Source: Hyphomicrobiaceae bacterium
GTDB lineage: Bacteria > Pseudomonadota > Alphaproteobacteria > Rhizobiales > Hyphomicrobiaceae
Length of the DNA stretch: 16,612 bases
NCBI GenBank assembly: GCA_013214245.1
Contig: JABSQE010000022.1
Coordinates: 1 to 16,612 of the forward strand
Direction of reading: 5' to 3'
Shown here: positions 1 through 8,938 of the stretch, one piece after another
Position numbering within the stretch: position 1 is the first letter of the stretch
How the letters are laid out: each line of letters starts with the position of its first letter
Notes under the pieces: model-generated
Told to the model about the DNA's origin: nothing
The model's database searches: none
The model's input: the letters and a program-made list of their open reading frames with translations, nothing else
Translations under genes and position numbers: made by a program

Positions 1-597
1 ACGATAACGATCTACACAAAGACTATCAGAAAGTGTAAGTGATACTTTGCGTCCCGCACTCCTAGCAATTTTTGCTGCTTGATAAAAAGAGTTTTTTGCT
101 GAACTTGCATCAAAAAGATATCCTTCTAGATATAAAATACTTCCTGCTTCTATAGTTTTACTATTTAAGTCTGTATACCCAAGTTCAGGACTAATACCCA
201 AATATGTGTTCATGGTCCGTTCGCCATCTGGTGTAACGAGAATAATAGACCTAGCTGTTGAAGCTCCATTAGAATGGGAACTAGCGTCATAGTTCACCCC
301 TGAAGCTCTTATGTCGTGAGTAAAAATTCTACCGAAATGGTCATCTGATACCTTACCGATATATGCAGTATGGCCACCAAGTGAAGCAATACCCACCATA
401 GTATTGGCTGCTGAGCCACCAGAAATTTGAGCTACAGGCTCAATTAAATTATAAAGCTCTGTAATTTGCTCGATATCTAGAAGTTTCATATGACCCTTCG
501 AGATGTTATTTTCTATAAGAAAATTATCATTACAGTAAGCTAGTATGTCAACAATTGCGTTACCGATACCTACTACATCGTATAGATGTTCAGTCAT
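1..597 (-). CDS. PfkB-family carbohydrate/adenosine kinase (3' end cut by window edge)
   Basis: This frame is open from the ATG at 595-597 to the window edge, giving 199 codons without a stop; the C-terminal part lies outside. The translation begins MTEHLYDVVGIGNAIVDILA and has GNAIVD at residues 12-17 and GGSAANT at 60-66, the N-terminal PfkB/ribokinase signature that contacts the sugar. Further on are VTPDGERTMNTYLG and, at the cut edge, VSLTLSDSLCVDRYR. This resembles alphaproteobacterial proteins annotated as adenosine kinase or sugar kinase. The family transfers a phosphate from ATP to a sugar or nucleoside hydroxyl in the cytoplasm; the exact substrate cannot be read here. The catalytic GAGD segment is off-window. 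A good Shine-Dalgarno AGGAG (604-608 on the minus strand, 6-nt spacing) fixes the start. The gene follows holA in the same direction after about 120 bases. Confidence 0.9.
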   Translation of the reverse strand, partial: MTEHLYDVVGIGNAIVDILAYCNDNFLIENNISKGHMKLLDIEQITELYNLIEPVAQISGGSAANTMVGIASLGGHTAYIGKVSDDHFGRIFTHDIRASGVNYDASSHSNGASTARSIILVTPDGERTMNTYLGISPELGYTDLNSKTIEAGSILYLEGYLFDASSAKNSFYQAAKIARSAGRKVSLTLSDSLCVDRYR

Positions 598-716
598 ACT
601 AATCTCCTGTATGTTTAATTACTGTCTTTTTGTTAATCAACTCTATAGAATTGGTATAATTAAGAACAATCATTTAGTCTAATGAAACGTAATAAAAGCA
701 TCTAAGCGTTTACCGA

Positions 717-1760
717 CTACTTTGCTCGGCAATGGATAGCGTTAGCTGACATGTTAGCAAGTTTAAGTACTAGACGTTCGGTGAGCGCAAATTCAAGATC
801 TGGATTTTGTCTTGATAATTTTGTTGTTTCAAAAATAAAAGTTAAAGCATCTTTAATTTGCTCGCTAGTCCAACTTTTACATAGCATCGCAATTGTATCC
901 CTATTTTTATAAAAAATTGGTGGACGTAGCGAACGAGTTGCTTCTTCAAAAGACTTACCTGAATCAATAATTTCCTTAATATAATACAAACGTTTAAAAT
1001 GCCTATTTAAAACACTTAAAACTACTTGTAGATTATCTCCTGAAGAAAATGAACGGCCAAATTCATAGCTTGCTTTTCTAAAATCTCCCATGCTAATGTA
1101 GTTTATAATTTTATCCAGAACTATGCTCGAAACATCATCCGTAGCAATCAGTACGTCCTTAAGTGTGATGTGTTTGTCATTTGCTGTATAAAGTATTAAT
1201 TTTTCAATTTCTCTACGAGATTGAGCGCGATCTTGGCCAAGACGATCACATAATGCTTGTTTAGCGTCTCTAGAAATAACATACCCCTCACCGCTGATTA
1301 CTTCGTCAATGAGTAAATTCAAATCACGATGAGTATCTGGAAAACATGGAAGAGCAGCAGAAGTTTGTGATGCTTCAAATAATTTACGAACTGGATCAGA
1401 TGATTTGAGATCACCTCCATCTAAAATAAAGAAAGATTCAGAGTGTTCCATATTCAAGATATGTTTTATGTGGGCTGTACTAACGCGACGGTTAAGGGAC
1501 GTTCTAACAATTTTCTTTTCTCCAAACATGGAAAAAGTACGTAGCTCAAGTAAGAGCTTTTCTGGGGCCCTTTCAAGGTCTGATTCGTCAACTCTTATTA
1601 TTTCGGTTTTTTGTTTATTATGGTTAATTATATGAGAGCATAAAATTTCTATACACTCACTAATTAATCCCAAATCTACTCCATATATAAGCACTGCTCT
1701 GCACTTACTTGGCAAATTTGCAATGAAGGAAAGCACCTGTGTAGATTTTACCGCGACCAT
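717..1760 (-). CDS. holA: DNA polymerase III subunit delta
   Basis: This 347-residue protein matches the delta subunit of the replicase clamp loader, which opens the beta sliding clamp as part of the delta-tau/gamma-delta' complex. The N-terminus MVAVKSTQVLSFI followed by AVLIYGVDLGLISE (about residues 22-35) is the typical opening, where a degenerate nucleotide fold keeps a YG.D.GL motif but no Walker A lysine. The middle contains IIRVDESDLERAPEKLL and the C-terminal domain has the helical stretch VVLSVLNRHFKRLYYIKEII. Length fits the family (about 340). The gene lies downstream of lptE with a 34-base gap, the conserved leuS-lptE-holA order. Start is ATG at 1758-1760 and no strong Shine-Dalgarno is visible. 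The ATPase partner dnaX lies elsewhere in the window. Identification rests on sequence pattern plus neighbourhood. Confidence 0.93.
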   Translation of the reverse strand: MVAVKSTQVLSFIANLPSKCRAVLIYGVDLGLISECIEILCSHIINHNKQKTEIIRVDESDLERAPEKLLLELRTFSMFGEKKIVRTSLNRRVSTAHIKHILNMEHSESFFILDGGDLKSSDPVRKLFEASQTSAALPCFPDTHRDLNLLIDEVISGEGYVISRDAKQALCDRLGQDRAQSRREIEKLILYTANDKHITLKDVLIATDDVSSIVLDKIINYISMGDFRKASYEFGRSFSSGDNLQVVLSVLNRHFKRLYYIKEIIDSGKSFEEATRSLRPPIFYKNRDTIAMLCKSWTSEQIKDALTFIFETTKLSRQNPDLEFALTERLVLKLANMSANAIHCRAK

Positions 1761-1794
1761 TTATACGACAACTAGTGATATTGTTTGATTATGT

Positions 1795-2352
1795 TTAAAC
1801 ACGGTGAAGAGCAAGTTCTAACTGGCTTTTAATGTCACGCGCAACTGTAATGGCAGCGCGCTTAGTAGCGTCTTCGCGCGCGCGAACATTAGAAAATATT
1901 GAGCTAAATCTTTCAAAACCTGCCCGTCCATAACTTACACCATTCGCAATCACTTTATCATTAAATATCTCTATTAGTTTAAACTTTGCGTCTATCTGAT
2001 AAATTTGCCCAGCAGAATCACCACTAAAATTGACGAGAGTTGATGTTATTCGTTCAGTAACAGTAATGTCTAGTCTATACCTTGGTGTTACCTGGTAATT
2101 TCTATTAAAACTTTGAAATGCTAATTCATTTCGAATTATCTGCCCTGCACGCCCTGGTATAGTTGTGATACGTACAGAGCTTAACTTTTTTATTAGTCCG
2201 GGATCATTTATTAAGGAGCTTGCATACATTGGTTTTAAACTATTAACACCGCAGCCTGTAATAGAAGTCACGATGACCATGTAGATTAAAAAACTCACCT
2301 GTAGATAATGAGTCCATTTCATTAATTGTTTATCAGACATTATTCTACTCAA
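1795..2352 (-). CDS. lptE: LPS-assembly lipoprotein LptE
   Basis: A 185-residue frame with an N-terminal hydrophobic segment (about residues 17-32) ending in a lipobox, I-T-G-C, with the lipidated cysteine at position 34; this marks an outer-membrane lipoprotein. The mature part has the alphaproteobacterial LptE-like pattern: KPMYASS after the cysteine, VRITTIPGRAGQIIRNELAF, YRLDITVTER and a C-terminal amphipathic helix with AAITVARDIKSQLELAL. LptE plugs the LptD barrel and helps place lipopolysaccharide in the outer leaflet. The first codon at 2350-2352 is TTG; the ATG at 2338-2340 (residue 5) is a more ordinary start, giving 181 residues. The gene begins about 20 bases after leuS ends and is followed by holA, the classic leuS-lptE-holA arrangement. 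Retention suggests the cell still builds an LPS-bearing outer membrane. Confidence 0.85.
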   Translation of the reverse strand: MSRIMSDKQLMKWTHYLQVSFLIYMVIVTSITGCGVNSLKPMYASSLINDPGLIKKLSSVRITTIPGRAGQIIRNELAFQSFNRNYQVTPRYRLDITVTERITSTLVNFSGDSAGQIYQIDAKFKLIEIFNDKVIANGVSYGRAGFERFSSIFSNVRAREDATKRAAITVARDIKSQLELALHRV

Positions 2353-2369
2353 AAACAGCCTTTAAAGTG

Positions 2370-4996
2370 TTAGCTAACCACAATATTGACTACCCTATCG
2401 GGTATGACTATTATCTTTTTTGGAGTTTTTCCATCTAGAGCGCGTGATATAGATCTAAGCTGGAGAACTTTATTTTTAATCTCTTGGCTATTTAAAGTCC
2501 GTTCAATTTCTATTTCATCCTTACGCTTACCATTGATTTGTACAGCAATAGTAATGTTATCGTCAATAACAAGCTTTTTGTCGAAATTTGGCCAGGGTTG
2601 TTCCACCAAAAGTGTCTTGTAGCCGAGTTTTGCCCAACATTCTTCAGCAAGGTGTGGCATCATCGGGTTAATAATTTGAATTAAAATTTCAATTGCTTCC
2701 CTGATAGCCCAGTCTAGCCCCTTACCTCTTTGGTTAGAGATGGATTGAATCTGGTTGACAAAATCGTGTAGATGAGCAACTGAGACGTTAAATTTTAATT
2801 CTTCTATGTTCTCTTCTACAAGCTTCAATGTTCTGTGCGACGAACGACGTAATTTCAAAGCTTGCTTACAAAACTCAGGCGGTTGAGAAACATTAGTTTT
2901 AGAAACTCTCTCCTTAGCTGTATGTATCAGACGCCATATACGTTGTATAAATCTTGCTGCTCCAATAACACCAGCCTCCGTCCAGATAACATCACGTTCT
3001 GGTGGGCTGTCGGATAACATGAACCATCGCGCGCAATCGGCACCATAATTAGAGATAATGTCGTCTGGATCTATAGTATTTTTTTTAGATTTTGACATTT
3101 TCACAATATCACCAATCTCAACAGGCTCGCCTGTTTGGATGAGTGTTGCAACGCGATTATTGCCTTCACTTTCGATACGTATTTTTTTGGCTCGATCCAA
3201 ATTCGTCGATTGCCAGTAGTTCTTTTGAAGTAACATTCATGCACAACCATACCTTGCGTAAGTAAAGCGCTAAATGGTTCTTTCAGATCTTTTGGTAGGT
3301 TTTTAGTAACACCCATGGCACGCGAGAAAAAACGTGAGTAGAGTAAATGAAGAATGGCGTGTTCAATACCACCAATATATTGATCAACTGGAAGCCAATA
3401 TTTTGCAGCCTCACAGTCTATGGGCATATCATGATGTGGGGCTGTAAAACGCATGTAATACCATGAAGAGTCGACAAAAGTGTCCATGGTATCAGTTTCT
3501 CGTCGTGCTGGTTTGCCACAAGTCGGGCAATTTACTTGTGCCCATGTTGGATGCAATTTCAAAGGGTTTCCAGGCTTGTCAAAGCTAGGATCTTTTGGAA
3601 GGATAACTGGTAAATCTTCTTCAGGCACTGGCACTGCACCGCAGTCATCACAGTAAATGATTGGAATTGGACAACCCCAATATCTCTGGCGAGAAATGCC
3701 CCAATCACGGAGTCTAAAGTTAGTCTTTCTATAACTAGTAGCAGTACCGTTTATTCTTCGTTGTGAGAGTTTTTTCGCAACTTCATTAAATGCCAATTTG
3801 GTATCAAGGCCATTAAGAAATTTCGAGTTAATCATTACTCCATCCTGTGTGTATGCCTTATCACTAATAATAAAAGTGGCGGGGGCTGCATCACGTGGCG
3901 CAACAATTGGGACAACAGATAAGTCATATTTGCGTGCAAAATCAAGATCTCGTTGATCTGCAGAAGGGCATCCGAATATTGCACCTGTGCCATAATGCAT
4001 GAGGACAAAATTTGCGACATAAACTGGTAACTCGCGATTAGGTTCTAAAGGATGTTTAGCTTTAATTCCCGTGTCGAAGCCTTCTTTTTCTATTGTCTCT
4101 AAATTCGCTATTGATGTACCTAATTGGCGATATTTTTCACAAAATTTCGCAAGGTTTTGATTGTTTGCGGAAGCAGTTATAGCTAAAGGATGGTCCGGTG
4201 CTATTGCTAAAAATGAAGCGCCAAATAGTGTTTCGGGGCGTGTGCTAAAAACTTCCAACTCGGTTACGCTTTGAGGTGAGTCTATCAATTCCCATTTAAT
4301 TATAAGTCCATGCGATTTTCCGATCCAATTAGCTTGCATCCGACATACTTTTTCCGGCCAGTTTTTGAGTGATTTGAGGCCATCAAGTAGATCATCAGAA
4401 AATTGAGTAATTTTGAAGAACCATTGTGTAAGTTCGCGTTGTTCCACTAATGCACCCGAACGCCAACCTCGACTATCAATCACCTGTTCGTTGGCCAGAA
4501 CCGTATTATCGACGGGATCCCAATTCACTTTGGAAGATTTCCGATATGCAAGTCCTTTAGAAAACAAATCTATGAACAGCTTTTGTTGATGTTTATAGTA
4601 GTCAATATCGCAAGTTGCAAACTCTCGTGACCAGTCAAGCGCTAAACCCATAGACTTAAGCTGTGTCTTCATTGACTTAATGTTGTTGTACGTCCATGTC
4701 GCAGGATCCGTATTGTGCTCCATAGCTGCGTTTTCTGCTGGCATACCAAAGCTATCCCAGCCCATAGGGTGTAAAACATTAAAACCTTTAGCTCTTTTAT
4801 AACGCGCAATAACATCGCCCATAGTATAATTTCGTACATGACCCATATGAATTCGACCAGATGGATATGGAAACATTTCAAGTACATAGCATTTGGGTTT
4901 TTTATGTAAATTACTGGCTGTAAAGATGTTGGCATTAGCCCACATCTTTTGCCAATGTTTTTCGCGCTCTGGTGCGTTGTAACGTGCATTTGCCAT
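2370..4996 (-). CDS. leuS: Leucyl-tRNA synthetase, coding region broken by one frameshift
   Basis: Class I synthetase that attaches leucine to tRNA-Leu. The first frame (from ATG 4994-4996) gives PYPSGRIHMGHVRNYTMGD (HIGH-type motif HMGH at residues 50-53), the CP1 editing domain with STRPETLFG and GTGAIFGCP, the zinc-type stretch NCPTCGKPARRETDTMD and FVDSSWYYMRF. It reaches ALLTQGMVVHECY and then runs out of homology. The second frame, one base displaced, resumes with NYWQS and carries the KMSKSKKN catalytic loop, the anticodon-binding domain (CARWFMLSDSPPERDV) and the usual C-terminus ending VVNIVVS. Joined, the protein would be about 874 residues, normal for the family. The shift falls between about 3215 and 3232, near a run of four A on the coding strand (3223-3226). 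Adding one base there restores the frame. Both halves look intact otherwise, so a sequencing error, a recent mutation or recoding are all possible. It heads the leuS-lptE-holA set. Confidence 0.93.
3215..3232 (-). other. Frameshift position inside leuS
   Basis: Upstream of this point the leuS reading is in the frame of the ATG at 4996; downstream it continues in the frame that reads one base earlier. The coding strand here has TTC AAA AGA in the first frame. A fifth A in the 4-A run (3223-3226) would give F-K-K-N-Y-W and a continuous LeuRS. Without it, the first frame runs on for about 40 unrelated residues to a stop at 3101. Confidence 0.8.
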
Positions 4997-5532
4997 GTGC
5001 TTGCAGCCTGACTTTAAAAGTGTTTATAATGTAAATTAGTGACTACTATTTCTTGATGCGTAGTTAAGGTAGTTGTAAGTGGTTCTGTGCTGATACAACA
5101 TACTCATATAGGTCATAATAGAATTTCTTACTTCTTAATAGTTAACTAAAGCAAGCGCATAACATCCAAAAAATTTCAAATATCGTAATCGTATATGTTT
5201 AATGATATTAATTGTTGGTCGTGAAAAATAGTGTATTATACTTAAAATAAACGGTTAAAAATGGAGTGATATTTAACGCTCTTATACTGTAAACTATAGT
5301 ATGCTGAGAAATTTAATATTAGTATCACCTTAGATGATTTGTTGAGCTGATTAAGAGCCATTAAGCTACTGCTCTAGTTAATGTAATCTTGAATAACATC
5401 TCAAGTCCCAGCATAATTATTAGCACGTTGTTAACGTAATGGATGCGGTTATAGAGAATTTAGGATAAAACTCTATCTTCAGACGAAAAAGTTTATGATA
5501 TATCACAAAATTGACATGGTGTAGGTCTCAAA
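4997..5532. other. Divergent intergenic region between leuS and yggS, no gene recognised
   Basis: This 536-base AT-rich gap lies between the divergent starts of leuS and yggS and holds no convincing coding frame. A possible plus-strand promoter is TTGTTG (5212-5217), 16 bases, TATTAT (5234-5239), about 290 bases before yggS. At 5438-5449 sits a copy of AATGGATGCGGT that recurs exactly at the yggS start (5532-5543); it opens a 9-codon frame MDAVIENLG ending in TAA. The region could carry the regulation of both genes or be eroded former coding sequence. Confidence 0.5.
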
Positions 5533-6198
5533 ATGGATGCGGTAACTTGTCTCAAAGAAGTGAGGTTGAAAATTCAAAACGCTTCAGCGAAAGCTGGACG
5601 CGATGTTGATGATGTAAATTTAATAGCTATTTCAAAGTCTCGAGATGCATCTGCAATTCTTCCTGTTCTTGAGCTTGGACACCTACACTATGGTGAAAAC
5701 CGTGTCCAGGAAGCGGCCTCCAAATGGCCCGAGCTACTAAATTATTATCCGGATGTTGTTTTGCACTTTATTGGACCACTGCAATCCAATAAAGTGAAAG
5801 AAGCCGTTACGGTGTTTGATGTAATTCATACAATTGACCGGCCTAAAATTGCAAAAGCCATAGCATTTGAAATGCAAAAACAGTCTAAATTGCTAAAATT
5901 TTTTGTGCAGGTTAATACTGGTGAAGAGAAACAGAAAACTGGTATTTCTCCGGATGATGCAAGGGACTTTGTAAATATGTGTCGTTCAGAACTTAGGTTG
6001 GATGTTATAGGATTAATGTGTATACCTCCTGTGAATGAAGAACCAAATGTTCATTTTGAGTTTCTTGCTAAGTTAGCTCGCTCAATGAATTTGAAAAAAT
6101 TGTCAATGGGCATGTCAAGAGATTTTGAAACAGCAATTAGTCTAGGCGCTACTCATCTCCGAGTGGGATCAACCATATTTGGTACTTGCAAATATTAA
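5533..6198 (+). CDS. yggS: YggS/PROSC-family pyridoxal phosphate homeostasis protein
   Basis: This 221-residue protein has the fold-type III PLP-binding barrel of the YggS family. The PLP lysine is K35 in LIAISKS, followed by HYGENRVQEA (52-61), HFIGPLQSNK, VQVNTGEEKQKTGI and the C-terminal phosphate-binding stretch LSMGMSRDFETAISLGATHLRVGSTIFG. Family members have no confirmed catalytic reaction; they bind and buffer PLP in the cytoplasm and influence amino-acid balance. The length is usual. The ATG at 5533 is preceded by TAGGT with about 7-nt spacing. An identical ATGGATGCGGT lies 94 bases upstream. The gene stands divergent from leuS, and a hairpin followed by a T-run just after its stop suggests it is transcribed alone. 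Confidence 0.93.
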   Translation: MDAVTCLKEVRLKIQNASAKAGRDVDDVNLIAISKSRDASAILPVLELGHLHYGENRVQEAASKWPELLNYYPDVVLHFIGPLQSNKVKEAVTVFDVIHTIDRPKIAKAIAFEMQKQSKLLKFFVQVNTGEEKQKTGISPDDARDFVNMCRSELRLDVIGLMCIPPVNEEPNVHFEFLAKLARSMNLKKLSMGMSRDFETAISLGATHLRVGSTIFGTCKY

Positions 6199-6202
6199 GC
6201 TT

Positions 6203-6238
6203 CACAGAACATTACAATGTCTAAACTGTGTTTTTATT
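6203..6238 (+). terminator. Probable intrinsic terminator of yggS
   Basis: Five bases after the yggS stop, CACAG (6203-6207) can pair with CTGTG (6226-6230), immediately followed by TTTTTATT. Inside the loop, CATT and AATG can form a small second stem. The stem is short, but the position and T-run fit a terminator. Confidence 0.5.
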
Positions 6239-6465
6239 GGCACTAGATCAACATACGCGTTAGATATAATTCTATCCATATTTAGAATAATATGTGGTAA
6301 TTATTGTATAGCAATGAAATTACCTGAGGCAGAAAAAAATAACGTAAATTAAGTACTTGAAAAGATTTACATAGTCGAGTTCTTTTATATTTTTTCTAAT
6401 TCTAAGGAATAGATCATATATTAGAAACTTCAGATTCCTTGATATAATCAATTGTCATTGGTTTT

Positions 6466-8091
6466 CTAGTTAAGCTCTTTAGTTTTAAAAAAAGTGATTT
6501 GGGTGTTTGCTTCTTCTTTGTATTTAAGCTCCCAGAGGCCCTTACACATGAAGACAGGGTCGCCATCACGATCAGCCATTATAGAGCTACGATTTATTGA
6601 TATAAACCTATCTAGTACATTTTTATCTTCAGATCGTATCCATCGGGCTGTTTGATATGATGTGTTCTCAAATGTTACCTTAACTTTGTATTCATTTTTT
6701 GCCCTGTCCATAACTACATCTAGTTGTAGTTGTCCTATCACCCCGACAAGCCATGATGTGCCGATATCTGGCTTAAAGACTTGGATTAGTCCTTCTTCTG
6801 ATAAATCCTGAAGCGCCTGACGTAACTGTTTAATTCTGTTGGTATCAATAACGTGAACACGTCTTAAAATTTCAGGTGCAAAGGCAGGGACGCCCATAAA
6901 CCGCATTTCCTCTCCTTCTGTAAAGGTATCGCCCACACGGATTGAGCCATGATTGGGTATTCCTATAACATCGCCTGCACTAGCTTTTTCAGCTATCTCG
7001 CGGTCTTTTGCCATGAACATAATAGGGCTATGCACAAGTATATCCTTTCGCGTACGAACCTGGAAGAGTTTCATGCCGCGTTTGAATCTACCAGAACATA
7101 ATCGTAAAAATGCAATACGATCACGATGGTTCTTATCCATATTAGCTTGCACTTTAAACACGAACCCGCTTACTTTATCTTCACAGGGCGATACAACACG
7201 AGTATCTGTTAACAATTGTCTTGGTTCTGGTGCAAAATCTGATATTGTGCTGAGCAAATTTAAGATACCGAAATTACGTAACGCACTACCAAAAATCACT
7301 GGTGTCATGTGTCCTTCTCGATAAAGATCAGGTCTAAATTCTGCGTAACCGGCAACGGCTAATTCCATATTGTCGCGAGCTCGTGCTAACACATTTTTAT
7401 CAACGATTTTATCTAGTTTTTCGTCAGTCGGTCCATTTGTCTGAATAGTAGTGTCAAAAATTCCAGATTTATTGTTGGTTGTTGTGAATTCATTGGTTTT
7501 AAAATCATAACAACCCGCAAATAAATTTCCCATTCCGATTGGCCAAACCAGCGGACAAATCTCCAATTGTAATTCATCATGAATTTGGTCCAACGTTTCG
7601 AAGGGATCATTCCCTTCACGATCTACTTTATTAACAAAAGTAATGATAGGAATATCTCGTAGACGGCATACTTCAATTAGCTTACGAGTTTGAGTTTCAA
7701 TACCTCGGGCTGCATCCACTACCATAACTGCAGAGTCGACTGCAGTTAGCGTTCGGTATGTATCTTCTGAAAAGTCTTCATGCCCAGGTGTATCAAGCAA
7801 ATTAAATAGAAGCCCTTTATGTCTAAAACTCATCACCGAAGAGGTGACAGAAATGCCACGCTCCTGTTCAATCTTCATCCAATCGGATCGTGCCCGTCTT
7901 GTCTCACCACGAGCCTTAACGGTACCTGCTAAGTGGATGGCTCCACCAGAAAACAACAATTTTTCTGTAAGTGTTGTTTTACCTGCATCTGGATGCGAAA
8001 TAATAGCAAATGTCCGGCGAAGACTAGAATATTCTGACATATTTTTTTGATTTCCATGTAGGTTAACAAACACTTCATGAGTTAACGACAT
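6466..8091 (-). CDS. prfC: Peptide chain release factor 3 (GTPase)
   Basis: RF3 is a translational GTPase that removes RF1 or RF2 from the ribosome after peptide release. Counting from the first ATG (8089-8091), the P-loop is SHPDAGKTT (32-40), the switch region has ARSDWMKIEQERGISV, G3 is DTPGHEDF (100-107) and G4 is NKVDREGNDPF (154-164). RF3-specific text follows: LEICPLVWPIGMGNLFAGCYDF, then domain 2 (KVQANMDKNHRDRIAFLRLCSGRF) and domain 3 (GVIGQLQLDVVMDRAKNEY). The second ATG (8038-8040) begins MSEYSSLRRTFAIISHPDAGKTT, the more usual RF3 N-terminus, giving 524 residues against 529 in E. coli; I prefer it, though neither start has a strong Shine-Dalgarno. The gene stands alone on the minus strand, divergent from def. 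Its partner RF2 is at the right end of the window. Confidence 0.95.
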   Translation of the reverse strand: MSLTHEVFVNLHGNQKNMSEYSSLRRTFAIISHPDAGKTTLTEKLLFSGGAIHLAGTVKARGETRRARSDWMKIEQERGISVTSSVMSFRHKGLLFNLLDTPGHEDFSEDTYRTLTAVDSAVMVVDAARGIETQTRKLIEVCRLRDIPIITFVNKVDREGNDPFETLDQIHDELQLEICPLVWPIGMGNLFAGCYDFKTNEFTTTNNKSGIFDTTIQTNGPTDEKLDKIVDKNVLARARDNMELAVAGYAEFRPDLYREGHMTPVIFGSALRNFGILNLLSTISDFAPEPRQLLTDTRVVSPCEDKVSGFVFKVQANMDKNHRDRIAFLRLCSGRFKRGMKLFQVRTRKDILVHSPIMFMAKDREIAEKASAGDVIGIPNHGSIRVGDTFTEGEEMRFMGVPAFAPEILRRVHVIDTNRIKQLRQALQDLSEEGLIQVFKPDIGTSWLVGVIGQLQLDVVMDRAKNEYKVKVTFENTSYQTARWIRSEDKNVLDRFISINRSSIMADRDGDPVFMCKGLWELKYKEEANTQITFFKTKELN

Positions 8092-8175
8092 TAAATAATA
8101 AATGTAAGGTCTAGTTCTGTTAATAAATTATTGTTATACAAAATCTCCATTAATTTCAATTGGTAACCTGATTGC

Positions 8176-8706
8176 GTGCTTAATATGACTAAACTTGAAA
8201 TTATAACTATGCCAGATCCAATTTTGCGTAAGACTTCTGAGTCTGTGACTCATGTGAGCTCTGACTTGTTAGTTTTATTGGATGACATGCTAGAGACTAT
8301 GTATCGTGCGTCAGGTATAGGTCTTGCCGGTATACAGGTGGCCGTTCCGAAACGCGTTCTAGTTGTTGACGTTTCAGATCACGAAAAAGAGTGTCCTAGT
8401 CCGATATGTATGATTAATCCGGAAATTTTATACTTTAGCGAACGCAAGGGTGTTTACGAGGAAGGTTGCCTTTCCTTGCCAGAGACAAGAGTGGAGATCG
8501 AGCGTCCCTCTGAAATTACAGTTAGCTACATCGATCGAGATGAAAGTGTAAGAGAGCTAACCACAAGCGGATTACTCTCGACTGTAATTCAACACGAAAT
8601 AAATCATCTCGACGGCAAGTTGATTATTGATTATCTGTCAAGCTTGAAACGCGATATTGTTATCAGAAGACTCAAAAAGATGGCACGAGCAAGAGAAGAT
8701 TTTTAA
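8176..8706 (+). CDS. def: Peptide deformylase
   Basis: A metalloenzyme that removes the N-formyl group from new proteins. All three family motifs are present (numbering from 8176): GIGLAGIQ at 47-54, EEGCLSLPE with the metal ligand Cys98, and QHEINHLDGKL with ligands His140 and His144 and catalytic Glu141. Two small departures are visible: the first motif reads GLAG where GLAA is usual, and HEINH has Asn where Asp is common. Neither removes a metal ligand. The frame opens with GTG at 8176; the ATG at 8185 gives MTKLEIITMPDPILRK, which fits the family N-terminus better (173 residues). No clear Shine-Dalgarno is seen for either. Here def is not paired with fmt; it is divergent from prfC and followed by a convergent small ORF. 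Confidence 0.95.
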   Translation: MLNMTKLEIITMPDPILRKTSESVTHVSSDLLVLLDDMLETMYRASGIGLAGIQVAVPKRVLVVDVSDHEKECPSPICMINPEILYFSERKGVYEEGCLSLPETRVEIERPSEITVSYIDRDESVRELTTSGLLSTVIQHEINHLDGKLIIDYLSSLKRDIVIRRLKKMARAREDF

Positions 8707-8721
8707 CTGTTTTACTTCACT

Positions 8722-8892
8722 TCACTTTTGTCTACTATTACTTGTTATGCAAAGCACTAATCCACTAATAAGTAATGCCCCTAGAATTGCCCCTAATATG
8801 AAACTTCCAGGCCAGATTGCGTTTCCAAGCCAACTGCCGATCATAAAACTGAGAAAGCCCGAAATCATAATAAAAATAATCCTGAAAATCAT
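8722..8892 (-). CDS. Small hypothetical membrane protein, two predicted transmembrane segments
   Basis: An unrecognised 56-residue frame reads MIFRIIFIMISGFLSFMIGS and continues with WLGNAIWPGSFILGAILGALLISGLVLCITSNSRQK. It has two hydrophobic stretches (about residues 2-20 and 30-50) separated by a WLGNAIWPG turn, a glycine pattern (G-x4-G-x3-G) typical of helix packing, and a basic C-terminal tail. The frame is open further upstream to 8958, but that would run into the SRP RNA gene and its promoter, so the ATG at 8890-8892 is the likely start. It fits neatly between the end of def (16 bases away, convergent) and the ffs promoter, in a genome whose gaps are otherwise full of stops. No homology can be tested here and the Shine-Dalgarno is weak. 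Confidence 0.45.
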   Translation of the reverse strand: MIFRIIFIMISGFLSFMIGSWLGNAIWPGSFILGAILGALLISGLVLCITSNSRQK

Positions 8893-8893
8893 G

Positions 8894-8921
8894 TTCTGAC
8901 GCCACTTGTACTCTCTATAAT
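8894..8921 (+). promoter_or_regulatory. Candidate promoter of the SRP RNA gene
   Basis: A perfect -10 box TATAAT lies at 8916-8921, with a weak -35 candidate TTCTGA at 8894-8899 (16-base spacer). The -10 ends about 19 bases before the first base of the predicted SRP RNA stem. This supports ffs having its own promoter. Confidence 0.45.
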
Positions 8922-8938
8922 AATAACTATGTCTCAAT

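Noticed and set aside
2386..2622. Plus-strand 78-codon frame opposite leuS
   Set aside because: It is antisense to the conserved LeuRS C-terminal region and has no recognisable content; similar opposite-strand frames within holA, prfC, dnaX and recR were also dismissed.
5512..5517. TTGACA just before yggS as a -35 box
   Set aside because: It is only about 16 bases from the start codon, leaving no room for a -10 box and leader.
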